NCBI GenBank assembly: GCA_020636695.1
Contig: JACJXJ010000002.1
Span: 62,001 to 126,000, forward strand
Direction of reading: 5' to 3'
Origin: Prevotellaceae bacterium
GTDB taxonomy: Bacteria; Bacteroidota; Bacteroidia; Bacteroidales; Paludibacteraceae
DNA length: 64,000 nt
Shown: positions 55,499-64,000 of the stretch, in pieces
Layout: the number at the start of each line of letters is the position of its first letter
Position numbering within the stretch: the stretch's first letter is position 1
Program-made: the position numbers and the translations under genes
The notes under the pieces: generated by a model
Database searches by the model: none
What the model was told of the DNA's origin: nothing
Seen by the model: the letters and a program-made list of their open reading frames with translations, nothing else

Positions 55499-58117
55499 AT
55501 GGAATTAGCCAGTAAATACAATCCTGCTGACATCGAATCGAAGTGGTATCAGTATTGGATTGACCATGCTTTTTTTGCGTCAAAACCTGACGGTCGTGAA
55601 CCTTATACTATCGTTATTCCTCCGCCAAATGTGACTGGTGTTTTGCACATGGGTCACATGTTGAACAATACTATTCAAGATATTTTAGTGCGTCGTGCGC
55701 GTATGACTGGCAAAAATGCTTGTTGGGTGCCTGGTACCGACCACGCTTCTATTGCGACAGAAGCCAAGGTGGTAAATCGTTTGGCGCAACAAGGCGTTAA
55801 GAAAACAGATTTGAGCCGTGAGGATTTCTTGAAACATGCGTGGGATTGGACCGATGAACATGGTGGCATCATTTTGAAACAATTACGTAAATTGGGTGCT
55901 TCGTGCGATTGGGATCGTACCGCTTTTACTATGGACGACGTGCGTTCTGAAAGTGTTCTGAAAGTATTCTGTGATTTATATAACAAAGGATTGATTTACA
56001 GAGGTGTGCGCATGGTTAACTGGGATCCGCAAGCACTGACTGCTCTTTCGGACGAAGAGGTAATTTTTAAAGAACAACAAGGAAAACTTTATTATTTACG
56101 TTATAAAATTGAAGGTGAAGATGGTTATGCGGTAGTGGCAACTACCCGTCCCGAAACGATTATGGGCGATACTGCCATGTGTATTAATCCAAATGATCCT
56201 AAAAATGCCCATTTAAAAGGCAAAAAGGTGATTGTGCCGCTGGTTGGTCGTGTGATTCCAGTGATTGAAGATGATTATGTGGATATTGAATTTGGTACAG
56301 GTTGCTTGAAAGTAACGCCAGCTCACGATGTAAACGACTATATGTTGGGCGAAAAATACAACTTGCCAAGTATCGATATTTTCAATGATAATGGTACTTT
56401 GAGTGCTGCTGCTGGCTTATACGTGGGCATTGATCGCTTTGAAGTGCGAACTCAAATTGAAAAAGATTTGGCTGCCGCTGATTTGCTCGAAAAGGTGGAA
56501 GCGTATACCAATAAAGTGGGTTATTCGGAACGTACTAATGTGGTGATTGAACCTAAATTGTCGATGCAGTGGTTCTTGAAAATGGAACACTTGGCTGAAA
56601 TTGCCCTAAAACCTGTGATGGACGACGATATTAAGTTTTATCCTGCTAAATATAAAAATACGTACCGCCATTGGCTCGAAAATATTAAGGATTGGTGCAT
56701 CAGTCGTCAATTGTGGTGGGGACATCGTATTCCTGCTTGGTTTTTGCCAGAAGGTGGTTACGTGGTGGCCGAAACTGCCGAAAAAGCACTTGAAGCTGCT
56801 CGTGAAAAAACGGGTAATAACGAATTGCAATTAAGTGATTTACGACAAGATGAAGATTGCTTAGATACGTGGTTCTCGTCGTGGTTGTGGCCTATTGCTT
56901 TGTTCGATGGCATTCGTCGTCCAGGCAATGAAGAAATTAACTACTATTACCCTACTGCCGACTTGGTAACAGGTCCAGATATTATTTTCTTTTGGGTGGC
57001 ACGTATGATTATGGCTGGTTACGAGTACGAAGGTAAAATGCCATTTAAAAACGTCTATTTTACTGGTATTGTACGCGATAATTTGGGCCGAAAAATGAGC
57101 AAATCGCTTGGTAATTCGCCCGATCCATTGGAGTTGATTGAACGTTTTGGCGCCGATGGTGTGCGCATGGGTATGATGCTAGCTGCACCTGCAGGTAATG
57201 ATATTTTGTTCGACGAAAGTTTGTGCGAACAAGGACGTAACTTCAATAATAAAATTTGGAATGCGTTGCGTTTAGTTAAAGGCTGGCAAGTAGCTGATAT
57301 TGAACAACCTGAATCGTCAAAAATTGCCATCGATTGGTTTAATGCACAATTGAGTGCTACCATTGATGAATTGAATGATGATTTTGACAAATATCGTTTG
57401 AGTGAAGCGTTGATGACGGTTTATAAACTTTTCTGGGATGAATTTTCATCGTGGTATTTGGAGTTGGTGAAACCCGCTTATCAACAACCTATTGATGCGG
57501 CTACATACGCAGCAACATTGGCATTCTTCGAAAAATTGACCTTACTACTCCACCCATTTATGCCATTTATTACCGAAGAAATTTGGCAAGCTTTGACCGA
57601 TCGTAAATCGGGTGAAAGTGTGATGGTGGAACAAATGCCAACGGCTGATTATAAAAATGCTGACTTATTACGCGATTTTGAATTGGTAAAAGAATTGATT
57701 GCTGGCGTGCGTTCGGTACGTTTAGAGCGTAATATTCCAACTAAAGAGGCTTTGACTTTGTGTATTGCATCGGGTGAACACAACGATGCCTACAATTCGG
57801 TAATTGCTAAATTGTGTAACTTGGAAGTGATTGAACGTGGCGATAAAGATGCCACTTCAGCTTCGTTTATGGTACGTACTACGGAATATGCTGTGCCACT
57901 TGGCAATATGATTAATGCCGACGAAGAGATTGCTAAAATGGAAGCTGAAATTGGTTATTTACAAGGTTTCTTGAAATCGGTGATGGTGAAATTGAGCAAC
58001 GAGCGTTTTGTGGCGAATGCTAAACCAGAAGTGGTTGAAAATGAACGCAAAAAACAAGCAGATGCCGAAAGCAAAATTCAAACTTTACAAGAAAGTATTC
58101 AACAACTGAAGGGCTAA
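55499..58117 (+). CDS. valS: Valyl-tRNA synthetase
   Basis: 872 residues, class Ia. HIGH-type motif in [18 protein letters not shown], editing domain (about 195-335) with [14 protein letters not shown], second core part with [15 protein letters not shown] and [21 protein letters not shown] motif in [16 protein letters not shown], anticodon-binding domain (about 600-740), then a C-terminal coiled-coil arm ([20 protein letters not shown]). Complete and of usual length. Charges tRNA-Val and edits mischarged Thr. Monocistronic between its own promoter and terminator. Confidence 0.98.
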   Translation: MELASKYNPADIESKWYQYWIDHAFFASKPDGREPYTIVIPPPNVTGVLHMGHMLNNTIQDILVRRARMTGKNACWVPGTDHASIATEAKVVNRLAQQGVKKTDLSREDFLKHAWDWTDEHGGIILKQLRKLGASCDWDRTAFTMDDVRSESVLKVFCDLYNKGLIYRGVRMVNWDPQALTALSDEEVIFKEQQGKLYYLRYKIEGEDGYAVVATTRPETIMGDTAMCINPNDPKNAHLKGKKVIVPLVGRVIPVIEDDYVDIEFGTGCLKVTPAHDVNDYMLGEKYNLPSIDIFNDNGTLSAAAGLYVGIDRFEVRTQIEKDLAAADLLEKVEAYTNKVGYSERTNVVIEPKLSMQWFLKMEHLAEIALKPVMDDDIKFYPAKYKNTYRHWLENIKDWCISRQLWWGHRIPAWFLPEGGYVVAETAEKALEAAREKTGNNELQLSDLRQDEDCLDTWFSSWLWPIALFDGIRRPGNEEINYYYPTADLVTGPDIIFFWVARMIMAGYEYEGKMPFKNVYFTGIVRDNLGRKMSKSLGNSPDPLELIERFGADGVRMGMMLAAPAGNDILFDESLCEQGRNFNNKIWNALRLVKGWQVADIEQPESSKIAIDWFNAQLSATIDELNDDFDKYRLSEALMTVYKLFWDEFSSWYLELVKPAYQQPIDAATYAATLAFFEKLTLLLHPFMPFITEEIWQALTDRKSGESVMVEQMPTADYKNADLLRDFELVKELIAGVRSVRLERNIPTKEALTLCIASGEHNDAYNSVIAKLCNLEVIERGDKDATSASFMVRTTEYAVPLGNMINADEEIAKMEAEIGYLQGFLKSVMVKLSNERFVANAKPEVVENERKKQADAESKIQTLQESIQQLKG

Positions 58118-58137
58118 TACCCTATTGAGTTTATAAT

Positions 58138-58178
58138 GTAAAAAGCCTTTGTAACAAAATCTGTTGCAAAGGCTTTTT
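58138..58178. terminator. Bidirectional terminator after valS and the carotenoid operon
   Basis: AAAAAGCCTTTGTAACA/TGTTGCAAAGGCTTTTTT hairpin between convergent units, nearly perfect. Confidence 0.9.
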
Positions 58179-58196
58179 TACGTTATGGTGTGCCTG

Positions 58197-58772
58197 TTAC
58201 ATCACAATATCAATATGATATTTGGCGAGTAAGCCCGAAACGCCTAATAGGGAGAACTTGGCGTTTTTCAGACGATTGATTTCTGGATCGATGTTATAGT
58301 TGTAGGCGGTTGTAAAATCTACTTTTTCCAGATTTGTACGGTCGAATGCCGCACCCGCTAAATCGCAATTAGCTAACTTTGAACCCGTTAAAACAGACTC
58401 GGTAAAATCTACGCTTTGTAGTTTAGAGTCTTTAAAGAGTGTTTTAGGACTTCGCACTTGGTAAAAGGATGAATCATTGAGTTGGCAGTTGTCGAATGCA
58501 ACAGCGAATCCAAATTTATGACAACTTTCGAAATGTAGCCCCAGCATTTTACAATCTTTGAACGTAATATCCTGAAAACCTGTTTTATCGAGTTTGGCTA
58601 AACTTAAATTACAGCTATTAAAAGCACACGTTATAAAGGTGACACCCGACAAATCGGTATTTGAAAAGTCACACAAATTGAATGTACATCCTTCGTATTC
58701 TGCTGGTTCAAAGCCACTTTCCTGAAAATGGAGTTTCTCAAAAAAATGGTTTTCAATGTATTTTTTTCCCAT
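58197..58772 (-). CDS. Pentapeptide-repeat protein
   Basis: 191 residues. About 22 to 25 five-residue units of the A(D/N)LxX type can be followed: CTFNLCDFSNTDLSGVTFIT, LAKLDKTGFQDITFKDCKML, ANCDLAGAAFDRTNLEKVDF. This forms a right-handed quadrilateral beta helix. It resembles the Qnr/McbG group, whose members mimic DNA and protect gyrase, but the family is broad. Last gene of the carotenoid operon, seven bases after crtI. The link to carotenoids is unknown; a passenger gene is possible. Confidence 0.9.
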   Translation of the reverse strand: MGKKYIENHFFEKLHFQESGFEPAEYEGCTFNLCDFSNTDLSGVTFITCAFNSCNLSLAKLDKTGFQDITFKDCKMLGLHFESCHKFGFAVAFDNCQLNDSSFYQVRSPKTLFKDSKLQSVDFTESVLTGSKLANCDLAGAAFDRTNLEKVDFTTAYNYNIDPEINRLKNAKFSLLGVSGLLAKYHIDIVM

Positions 58773-58779
58773 GTTTATA

Positions 58780-60267
58780 TTACTTTTTTAACTGTTTTAG
58801 CACTCGTTCAGTGACTAATTTGGAGCTAATAATCGCCATTGGTAAACCTGCTCCAGGAATGGTAGACGCGCCTACATAAAATACATTTTTGTAGCGTTCG
58901 TCGTGGTTTTTTGGTCGGAAAGCCCCAATTTGCATCATGGTGTGTGCTAAACCGAGTCCGCTGCCTTTGTATAAGCCAAACTGGTTTTGCCAATCTTCAG
59001 GCGTGTAAATGGTGCGTGATACAATGTTTGGTCGAATGTCTTGTCCAATGCGTTGCGAGAAATTGTCGATAATGCTGTTTACCACGTCGTCTTTGTCGCT
59101 CCAGTCGGTTTTGTGCAGTAAGTTTGGTACAGGACACACAAAAAAGAGACTTTCGCAGCCTTCGGGCGCACAATCAGGATTGTGTTTTGACACCACATTT
59201 ACGTAGTAATACGGTTTTTCGAGCGTTCCTGGTTCGCTCAGTACTTTGTTGGCGTACTCTTTATAGTTGGAGCCTAAGTAGTAATTGTGATGATTCACAT
59301 GCGGTAATTTACCTTTGATACCAATGTAAAACGTGAGGTAACCCATGGTCCACTGCATGCGGTTCATGCGTGCTGTAGAAAACGCTTTCCGTTTGAAAAT
59401 ACGGTGACGCCACACGGCTGCATCGGCGTTAATGACATAGGTATCGGCACGCCAAACGTGATTGGTAGAATCTATTAAATGGCTGATTTCTTTATCGTTA
59501 TTCTTGGTTTCGTAATCTACTATTTCGGTGTTATAAGTGATTTTTACGCCCGCTTTTTCGAGTTCGCGCACCAATCCAACTACAATTTGGTACATACCAC
59601 CCTTCACGTTGTAGTAACCATCGTGTTTGAATTCCGTATACGATAGCAAGGTGTAAATTGCCATCGTGTCGAATGGCGTTCTGCCTAGGAAAAACGCCAC
59701 TAACGAGAGAATTTCGCGTACCTCTTTCGATGAGAAATTGCGCGACACTTGATTCCAAAAATTACGTGTGAGTACCGGCAAATGTACAGGATTTACCTGC
59801 ATCAGTGAACTCATGTAATCGAAAATCGAGTCAAAATTGTTTTTGATGACAATATCTACTGTGTCGTTAAAAATTTGCCCCGATTTATCGAGGTATTTTT
59901 CCATTTTAGCTTTGAATTCTGGTTCCAAATCTTTGAATTGTTCGGCTAAACGGTCGATATCCTTGTATAAATGGTAATTTTTCTGTGGATTATCGCTGAA
60001 ATTCACACTGTAAAGTGGATCGAGCTCTACAAATTCAAATGGCATTTCGATGCCACAATCGTGTACAAATTCGGCAAATTCGTAACTCATGCTAAAAAAG
60101 CTCGGACCTGTGTCGAAGGTGAAACCATCTTTTTTAATTTGGTTGAGTCGCCCACCTGCTTGTCCGTTTTTTTCTACTATTTCTACCTCGTAACCTGCTT
60201 TGGCTAAACGTAATGCGGTGGCTAAACCACCAATGCCTGCGCCCACAATTAAGACTTTTTGTTTCAT
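58780..60267 (-). CDS. crtI: Phytoene desaturase CrtI type
   Basis: 495 residues. FAD-dependent carotenoid desaturase: the N-terminal dinucleotide fold VLIVGAGIGGLATALRLAKA, then YEVEIVEKNGQAGGRLNQI and FDTGPSFFSM, and the C-terminal CrtI signature around YVGASTIPGAGLPMAIISSK. It turns phytoene into neurosporene or lycopene, so the operon makes an acyclic or monocyclic carotenoid. Starts 13 bases after the TPR gene stop. Other CrtI-like enzymes (3,4-desaturase CrtD, ketolase) have the same fold, so the exact step is not fully certain. Confidence 0.9.
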   Translation of the reverse strand: MKQKVLIVGAGIGGLATALRLAKAGYEVEIVEKNGQAGGRLNQIKKDGFTFDTGPSFFSMSYEFAEFVHDCGIEMPFEFVELDPLYSVNFSDNPQKNYHLYKDIDRLAEQFKDLEPEFKAKMEKYLDKSGQIFNDTVDIVIKNNFDSIFDYMSSLMQVNPVHLPVLTRNFWNQVSRNFSSKEVREILSLVAFFLGRTPFDTMAIYTLLSYTEFKHDGYYNVKGGMYQIVVGLVRELEKAGVKITYNTEIVDYETKNNDKEISHLIDSTNHVWRADTYVINADAAVWRHRIFKRKAFSTARMNRMQWTMGYLTFYIGIKGKLPHVNHHNYYLGSNYKEYANKVLSEPGTLEKPYYYVNVVSKHNPDCAPEGCESLFFVCPVPNLLHKTDWSDKDDVVNSIIDNFSQRIGQDIRPNIVSRTIYTPEDWQNQFGLYKGSGLGLAHTMMQIGAFRPKNHDERYKNVFYVGASTIPGAGLPMAIISSKLVTERVLKQLKK

Positions 60268-60280
60268 AGTTAGTTGGATT

Positions 60281-61024
60281 TTATGGTTTTGTTGTTTCTT
60301 TTAAAATGGCTGGATATAATTCGTCGCGTATCCAACGGAAATTGGGCTCTAGGGCTAGAATTTTTTCGTAATAGGCTTTGGCTGTGTTTTTTTGTCCGAT
60401 TTTGTCGTAGGCTTTAGCCATGGTTACGAGCAAACTCAGGTAATTCCAATCGTTGGCAATGGCGGCTGGATGTTGCTCCATCAATTTTTGAGCTTGTAGG
60501 TAATGGCTGATAGCTAGTTTTTTAGAACCACCAAATGCTTCGGGCATGTAGAATTGCGTGTTGCCATAGGCCAAATGTGCCAGTGGATTTTTAGCATCCA
60601 GTTTCAAAGCCTCTTTAGCTGCGCTGATACTGCTTGGTCCTTCGAAAGGAGCGCGTATGGGAGCAAGCCCTATCTTAAAGCCATAAATGGATGCTTTGTA
60701 AGCATTTATGTACGACAGTTTTTCTTTTTTCTTTTTCAACTTCTCCACATTAGCTTCCAATTTTCCGAGGTACAGTTTAGCTTCGTCGCTGCGTTTGAGC
60801 CCGATACAATAACCAACATAGCCATATTGGTAGTTGATAAGTTCTAAGGTTAATGCGTGGTTGTGCTGTTCATCGCGCTCCATCTCGTCAATAATACGTT
60901 TCCACGTATCCATTTTATTGGAGATGTAGGCGTTGTAAATGGCACTTTTGTAATCCTTTTGTGCCATTATACTCGTTGTGAAAGCGATTAAGAGTGCTAT
61001 TATGAGATAGGTCTTCCTTTCCAT
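60281..61024 (-). CDS. Exported TPR protein inside the carotenoid operon
   Basis: 247 residues. Signal peptide (YLIIALLIAFTTSIMAQ). Helical repeats follow, with a clear TPR near the end: DWNYLSLLVTMAKAYDKIGQ and NTAKAYYEKILALEPN. A Lys-rich heptad stretch (KLKKKKEKL) is near 97. The start overlaps the glycosyltransferase stop by 25 bases, so it is translated within the operon. The position next to carotenoid glycosylation and desaturation genes suggests a periplasmic helper, but no function is known. Confidence 0.82.
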   Translation of the reverse strand: MERKTYLIIALLIAFTTSIMAQKDYKSAIYNAYISNKMDTWKRIIDEMERDEQHNHALTLELINYQYGYVGYCIGLKRSDEAKLYLGKLEANVEKLKKKKEKLSYINAYKASIYGFKIGLAPIRAPFEGPSSISAAKEALKLDAKNPLAHLAYGNTQFYMPEAFGGSKKLAISHYLQAQKLMEQHPAAIANDWNYLSLLVTMAKAYDKIGQKNTAKAYYEKILALEPNFRWIRDELYPAILKETTKP

Positions 61025-62088
61025 TCGTGTGTGTGTGTTAAGCGGTTATAAATACCTTTCCAAATGATAAATCCGAGGGTTATTTGTTGTGGAATCAAGT
61101 TTATACAGTTGCGCCAAACAGATTGATGGCTTGCTACGGAAACGAGTATTCGTATCAATAAAAGTGCTGTAAAATAAATTATTACAAATTCTAAATAAAG
61201 CGATGCTAGAACAGGTATAAAACCCCATGTGGTGATGAACCAAAACAGTGTAGCCATACTGCCAGAACCACCAAAGAGTTGTAGTATGTTGCGTGAAAAC
61301 CCGTTGGTAGCATCATGGTAAGTGTTATACATTCGGCAACTCATGGTTTCGTCGCCCAGTAAACACGCTATTTTGTAGTCAGTACGTTTGAGCAAACGCG
61401 CAATAGCAATATCTTCTACGAGTTGTTGTTTTACCTGTTTATGTGGCTCTATGGTGCGATAATCGGCAGCATTAAATAACATAAATTGCCCATTGGCAGC
61501 TGAGTGCGAGGTAAACCACGATTTCTGTACAAATACAAGCGGTAATAATGTGAGCAAAATATAGTTCATCAGCGGAACGGTAAGACGTTCGCCCCAACTC
61601 TGCATCTCTTGTTTTGGAAATAAACTTAATAATGTTAGTTTATTTTTAACCATCATAGCTACTGTGCGCCCAATAATAGCTCCTTTAATACGCACATCGG
61701 CATCGAGAAATAGAAAATAAGAACCTGAAGCGTGTTGTGCCAATTCGTGGCAAGCGCGACTTTTACCTAACCAATCGGACGGCAATGCGCTACCATTAAT
61801 CAAGTGAAAACGGGCGTCTTTTTGCACATACTGCTCTACTATATTTGCTGTATTATCGCTCGATTGGTCGTTGTATACAAATACTTCAATATTTTGATAA
61901 TCTTGCTGTTGTAAGTCTTTCAGTAGTTTTCCAATTGTGTTTTCCTCGTTACGAGCAGGAATAAGAATGGATACCAAAACCTCTTGTGCCGACGATTTTG
62001 GTAATCGTTGCTTAAACACCACATTCATCAGAGCCACCAACAACTGAATGGCTGTGAATGCTATGACTATGTAAGCGATATAAATCAT
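61000..62088 (-). CDS. Family-2 glycosyltransferase, likely carotenoid glycosyltransferase
   Basis: 362 residues. One N-terminal membrane helix, then a GT2 domain: VSILIPARNEENTIGKLLKD, EVFVYNDQSSDNTANIV, SYFLFLDADVRIKGA with the metal-binding DxD, and the later VEDIAIARLLKR (ED motif). Two to three helices end the protein. This is the CrtQ/CruG-like organisation. The start overlaps the acyltransferase stop by four bases (ATGA). In this context it most likely transfers a sugar to the hydroxyl made after CruF action. The sugar is unknown. Confidence 0.88.
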   Translation of the reverse strand: MIYIAYIVIAFTAIQLLVALMNVVFKQRLPKSSAQEVLVSILIPARNEENTIGKLLKDLQQQDYQNIEVFVYNDQSSDNTANIVEQYVQKDARFHLINGSALPSDWLGKSRACHELAQHASGSYFLFLDADVRIKGAIIGRTVAMMVKNKLTLLSLFPKQEMQSWGERLTVPLMNYILLTLLPLVFVQKSWFTSHSAANGQFMLFNAADYRTIEPHKQVKQQLVEDIAIARLLKRTDYKIACLLGDETMSCRMYNTYHDATNGFSRNILQLFGGSGSMATLFWFITTWGFIPVLASLYLEFVIIYFTALLLIRILVSVASHQSVWRNCINLIPQQITLGFIIWKGIYNRLTHTHEWKGRPIS

Positions 62089-62711
62089 TTGAGGGCGTTT
62101 TTCTGTTCGTTGATGCAGTCTTGGTAAAAGTCATTATAGGCTCGTTGTAATTCTTCAGTAGTAGTTTCCGCTGGATTATATTCTTTAAAATAGAGCGTGA
62201 GCGTTGGTTTGGGATTTGATCCATAATCGACCAAACTAACCATCCATATCAATTGGAGGTTTTGTGCGCCAGCTTTGCGTATAATATATTCTGTACCTTT
62301 TTGAAATTCAATAGTTTGTGTGTAAATAGATTGAATCTCACCTTGTGGGAAAAGTAATACAATATGACGAGGATTGGTTACCAATTGCGCCGCATAATTT
62401 AAACTCTCAATAATGCTTTTAGCCTGTTTTTGTACCGAAAATCCACCTGATAAATTGAAATACCAATGTTTCTTGAGTTGTTCATACAACATCATAAAGT
62501 GGAACTTGCGTTTAAATACCGTTTCATTCAAATATACCGCCCAAAAACCATCCCACCAGCTGATGTGATTAGCCACCAATAACACACCTTTACCTTGATT
62601 GTTATAGTCTCCTTTGATAATAACTTGGTGAAAATGGCGTTGTGTGTACCAGCAACTAAACCACCTAAAAAATGGATACACAATGGCGTGATGTCGTGCT
62701 TTTAGAATCAT
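62085..62711 (-). CDS. PlsC-type acyltransferase, likely for carotenoid glycoside
   Basis: 208 residues from ATG 62711, chosen because it overlaps the cruF stop by four bases (ATGA); a longer start at 62753 would overlap cruF by 46. 1-acylglycerol-phosphate acyltransferase fold: VANHISWWDGFWAVY holds the HX4D motif, and LLFPQGEIQ replaces the usual FPEGT. A hydrophobic lead fits membrane association. Between cruF and a glycosyltransferase, its likely job is to acylate the carotenoid sugar, as CruD-type enzymes do; phospholipid synthesis is the alternative. Confidence 0.85.
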   Translation of the reverse strand: MILKARHHAIVYPFFRWFSCWYTQRHFHQVIIKGDYNNQGKGVLLVANHISWWDGFWAVYLNETVFKRKFHFMMLYEQLKKHWYFNLSGGFSVQKQAKSIIESLNYAAQLVTNPRHIVLLFPQGEIQSIYTQTIEFQKGTEYIIRKAGAQNLQLIWMVSLVDYGSNPKPTLTLYFKEYNPAETTTEELQRAYNDFYQDCINEQKNALK

Positions 62712-63355
62712 TTGAGTAGCATAGCTAATAGAATGAAAAATACAAATTGACACGCAAAAATAGTGAGTGCTAATGGATTTTTAATATTGATTTTCAGTAA
62801 TTTAATTACGGTGTGAAACAAAGCTGCGATCACAAACCAAGCCACATAATTGGCGATAGGTACTGTTTCGTGATTGAAAACCCACATATCCATTTTGGGC
62901 GCTGCTATTTCTAATACCACGTCGTATAGTAACATCAAGGTCGAGGCAGCCAAAATTTTAAAAATCGTTTTCCAACGCGTATATTGTTCCAGAATAGCAC
63001 TTGAACAGTAGACTAAAATAACCCAATTGACACCGATAATGAGTGGCGTATCATGCCATTTTAATCCTAAACCTTCGCCATAAGCGTATGTGCCAAATAT
63101 TAAGCCAGATTCTACGCCAATCATTTCAATAAAAAAACTCAAAACTGCAATACCAATGAACGCAAGAACTGTTTTCAATGATTTTTTATCTGCATGAAAA
63201 TAGCCTAGATAAGCGAGATTTAATAAGAGTGAATATGGAATTAAACGTATGAATAGCGCTTGTGTAAGTGGTAAAACCATGCCAATAGTACCAACTACAT
63301 AAAAGATAATGAAGAACTTACGTACTTCTCTATAATCTGTTAATGAAAATTTCAT
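62708..63355 (-). CDS. cruF: CruF-type carotenoid 1,2-hydratase
   Basis: 215 residues with six to seven hydrophobic helices. The sequence fits the DUF422/CruF family: FFIEMIGVESGLIFGTYAYG, then GLKWHDTPLIIGVNWVILVY and MLLYDVVLEIAAPKMDMWVF. CruF adds water across the terminal psi-end double bond of acyclic carotenoids, making the hydroxyl on which a sugar is later placed. The start overlaps the idi stop by four bases (ATGA). Confidence 0.88.
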   Translation of the reverse strand: MKFSLTDYREVRKFFIIFYVVGTIGMVLPLTQALFIRLIPYSLLLNLAYLGYFHADKKSLKTVLAFIGIAVLSFFIEMIGVESGLIFGTYAYGEGLGLKWHDTPLIIGVNWVILVYCSSAILEQYTRWKTIFKILAASTLMLLYDVVLEIAAPKMDMWVFNHETVPIANYVAWFVIAALFHTVIKLLKINIKNPLALTIFACQFVFFILLAMLLK

Positions 63356-63900
63356 ACGACTACTCTATTTTGAGTTAACGTTAATTTTTCGATATGTGTA
63401 TACACGTCATTTGCCACTTTTTTGAACCACTCGGTGTATTTATCTGGGTTATTTGTTATGTCATTTAAAACCCATTGTGGAGTTTTATACGCATAATTCT
63501 TTACTTCTGAGGAATTTGGAATGGGCGTTTGATCCGTAAACCCAACAAATACGTGGTCGAGTTCATGCTCCGTTAATTGATTGTCGAGCGGTGCTAAATA
63601 GGTAAAATGGAAGACCTGTTGCAAATGAGCGTGCATACCCATTTCCTCTTCTAGTCGTCGGTTAGCCGCTTCCAATACATGCTCGCCAGGATATGGATGG
63701 GTACAACAAGTATTGGTCCACAAACTGTTCGAATGATATTTGTCTTTGGCACGTTGTTGCAGTAACCATTCCCCTTTTGAGTTAATAATGAATACCGAAA
63801 CAGCTCTATGTAGCACTGCTTTTTGGTGAGCTTCTAGTTTCTCCATGTAACCAACAACTTGATCCTGATTATCAACCAAAATAACGTGGTTTGTATTCAT
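63352..63900 (-). CDS. idi: Type 1 isopentenyl-diphosphate isomerase
   Basis: 182 residues. A Nudix-fold enzyme: LLQQRAKDKYHSNSLWTNTC followed by CTHPYPGE (active-site Cys), ANRRLEEEMGMHAHLQQVF (Nudix-type metal region) and EHELDHVFVGF (active-site Glu). It interconverts IPP and DMAPP and feeds the carotenoid pathway. First gene of the seven-gene operon visible here. No clear TAnnTTTG was found in the 100 bases upstream, so the operon may begin beyond the window or use another promoter form. Confidence 0.94.
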   Translation of the reverse strand: MNTNHVILVDNQDQVVGYMEKLEAHQKAVLHRAVSVFIINSKGEWLLQQRAKDKYHSNSLWTNTCCTHPYPGEHVLEAANRRLEEEMGMHAHLQQVFHFTYLAPLDNQLTEHELDHVFVGFTDQTPIPNSSEVKNYAYKTPQWVLNDITNNPDKYTEWFKKVANDVYTHIEKLTLTQNRVVV

Positions 63901-64000
63901 ATTAAATAATGTTTAATTTACTGTATATAAATACTTTAGTTATGATTAAGAACTTAATAGTATTAGGTATGCGAATGCGTTTTTTTATTATTTCTTTTGA

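Overview
The window looks like a chromosomal segment of a member of the Bacteroidota, most likely the Bacteroidales (Paludibacter-like is my best guess, inferred and not proven). The reasons are: many starts are preceded by the Bacteroidota -7 element TAnnTTTG and lack Shine-Dalgarno sequences; one protein has a type IX secretion tail; and typical families of the phylum are present (an alanine racemase fused to a MurF piece, DUF4783 next to nadC, Nif3 next to a C4 zinc-ribbon protein, a 7TM-type AraC regulator, and CruF/Idi/CrtI carotenoid genes). Most of the window is ordinary housekeeping and envelope gene content, dense and mostly intact.

Layout. 0-2.6 kb: the end of an unknown gene, then two secreted proteins with related C-terminal halves, one of them an EndA-type endonuclease. 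2.65-12.5 kb: recQ, a DEAD-box helicase and a minus-strand operon (nitroreductase, DUF2520, KdsC-like phosphatase, UbiA prenyltransferase, Maf, NlpC/P60-LysM). Every gene from 4.57 kb onward is broken by closely spaced indels although its protein sequence can still be followed across all three frames. The quality change happens abruptly inside recQ, so a locally unpolished consensus is more likely than real decay. 12.5-18.5 kb (minus strand): tRNA-Gln, an NfeD-type protease, an iron/B12-type ABC importer (its permease has a single frameshift), nadC and a DUF4783 protein. 18.8-24 kb (plus strand): rlmH, a 1,215-residue sensor kinase, and a DUF2089 zinc-ribbon gene overlapping a YIP1-like membrane protein gene. 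24-27 kb: an aldo/keto reductase next to short direct repeats, and a metallophosphoesterase lipoprotein. 27-34 kb: a membrane-anchored AraC regulator and a complete efflux operon (MarR, TolC, HlyD, two ABC-2 permeases) with two matching palindromes that look like MarR operators. 34-40 kb: an orphan ABC-2 permease without an ATG start, a small Pmp3 protein, an AraC regulator, a propeller-like lipoprotein, a GH26-like lipoprotein with apparently permuted order, tRNA-Phe and a T9SS cargo protein.

40-49 kb holds fabD, an FprA flavo-diiron protein, an alanine racemase carrying only the last third of MurF, an IMPACT/YigZ protein, an ABC-F protein with a degenerate second nucleotide site, Nif3 and a coiled-coil zinc-ribbon protein. 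49-58 kb holds a small HTH regulator behind an AT-rich leader with repeated palindromic motifs, gyrA, a TPR protein, a double Usp protein, a small membrane protein and valS.

58-63.9 kb is a tightly overlapping minus-strand operon: idi, cruF, an acyltransferase, a family-2 glycosyltransferase, a TPR protein, crtI and a pentapeptide-repeat protein. Together these fit isoprenoid supply, desaturation, 1,2-hydration, glycosylation and acylation, so the predicted product is an acylated glycosyl carotenoid. Phytoene synthase and any cyclase are not in the window. I found no CRISPR array, transposase, prophage or obvious defence system.
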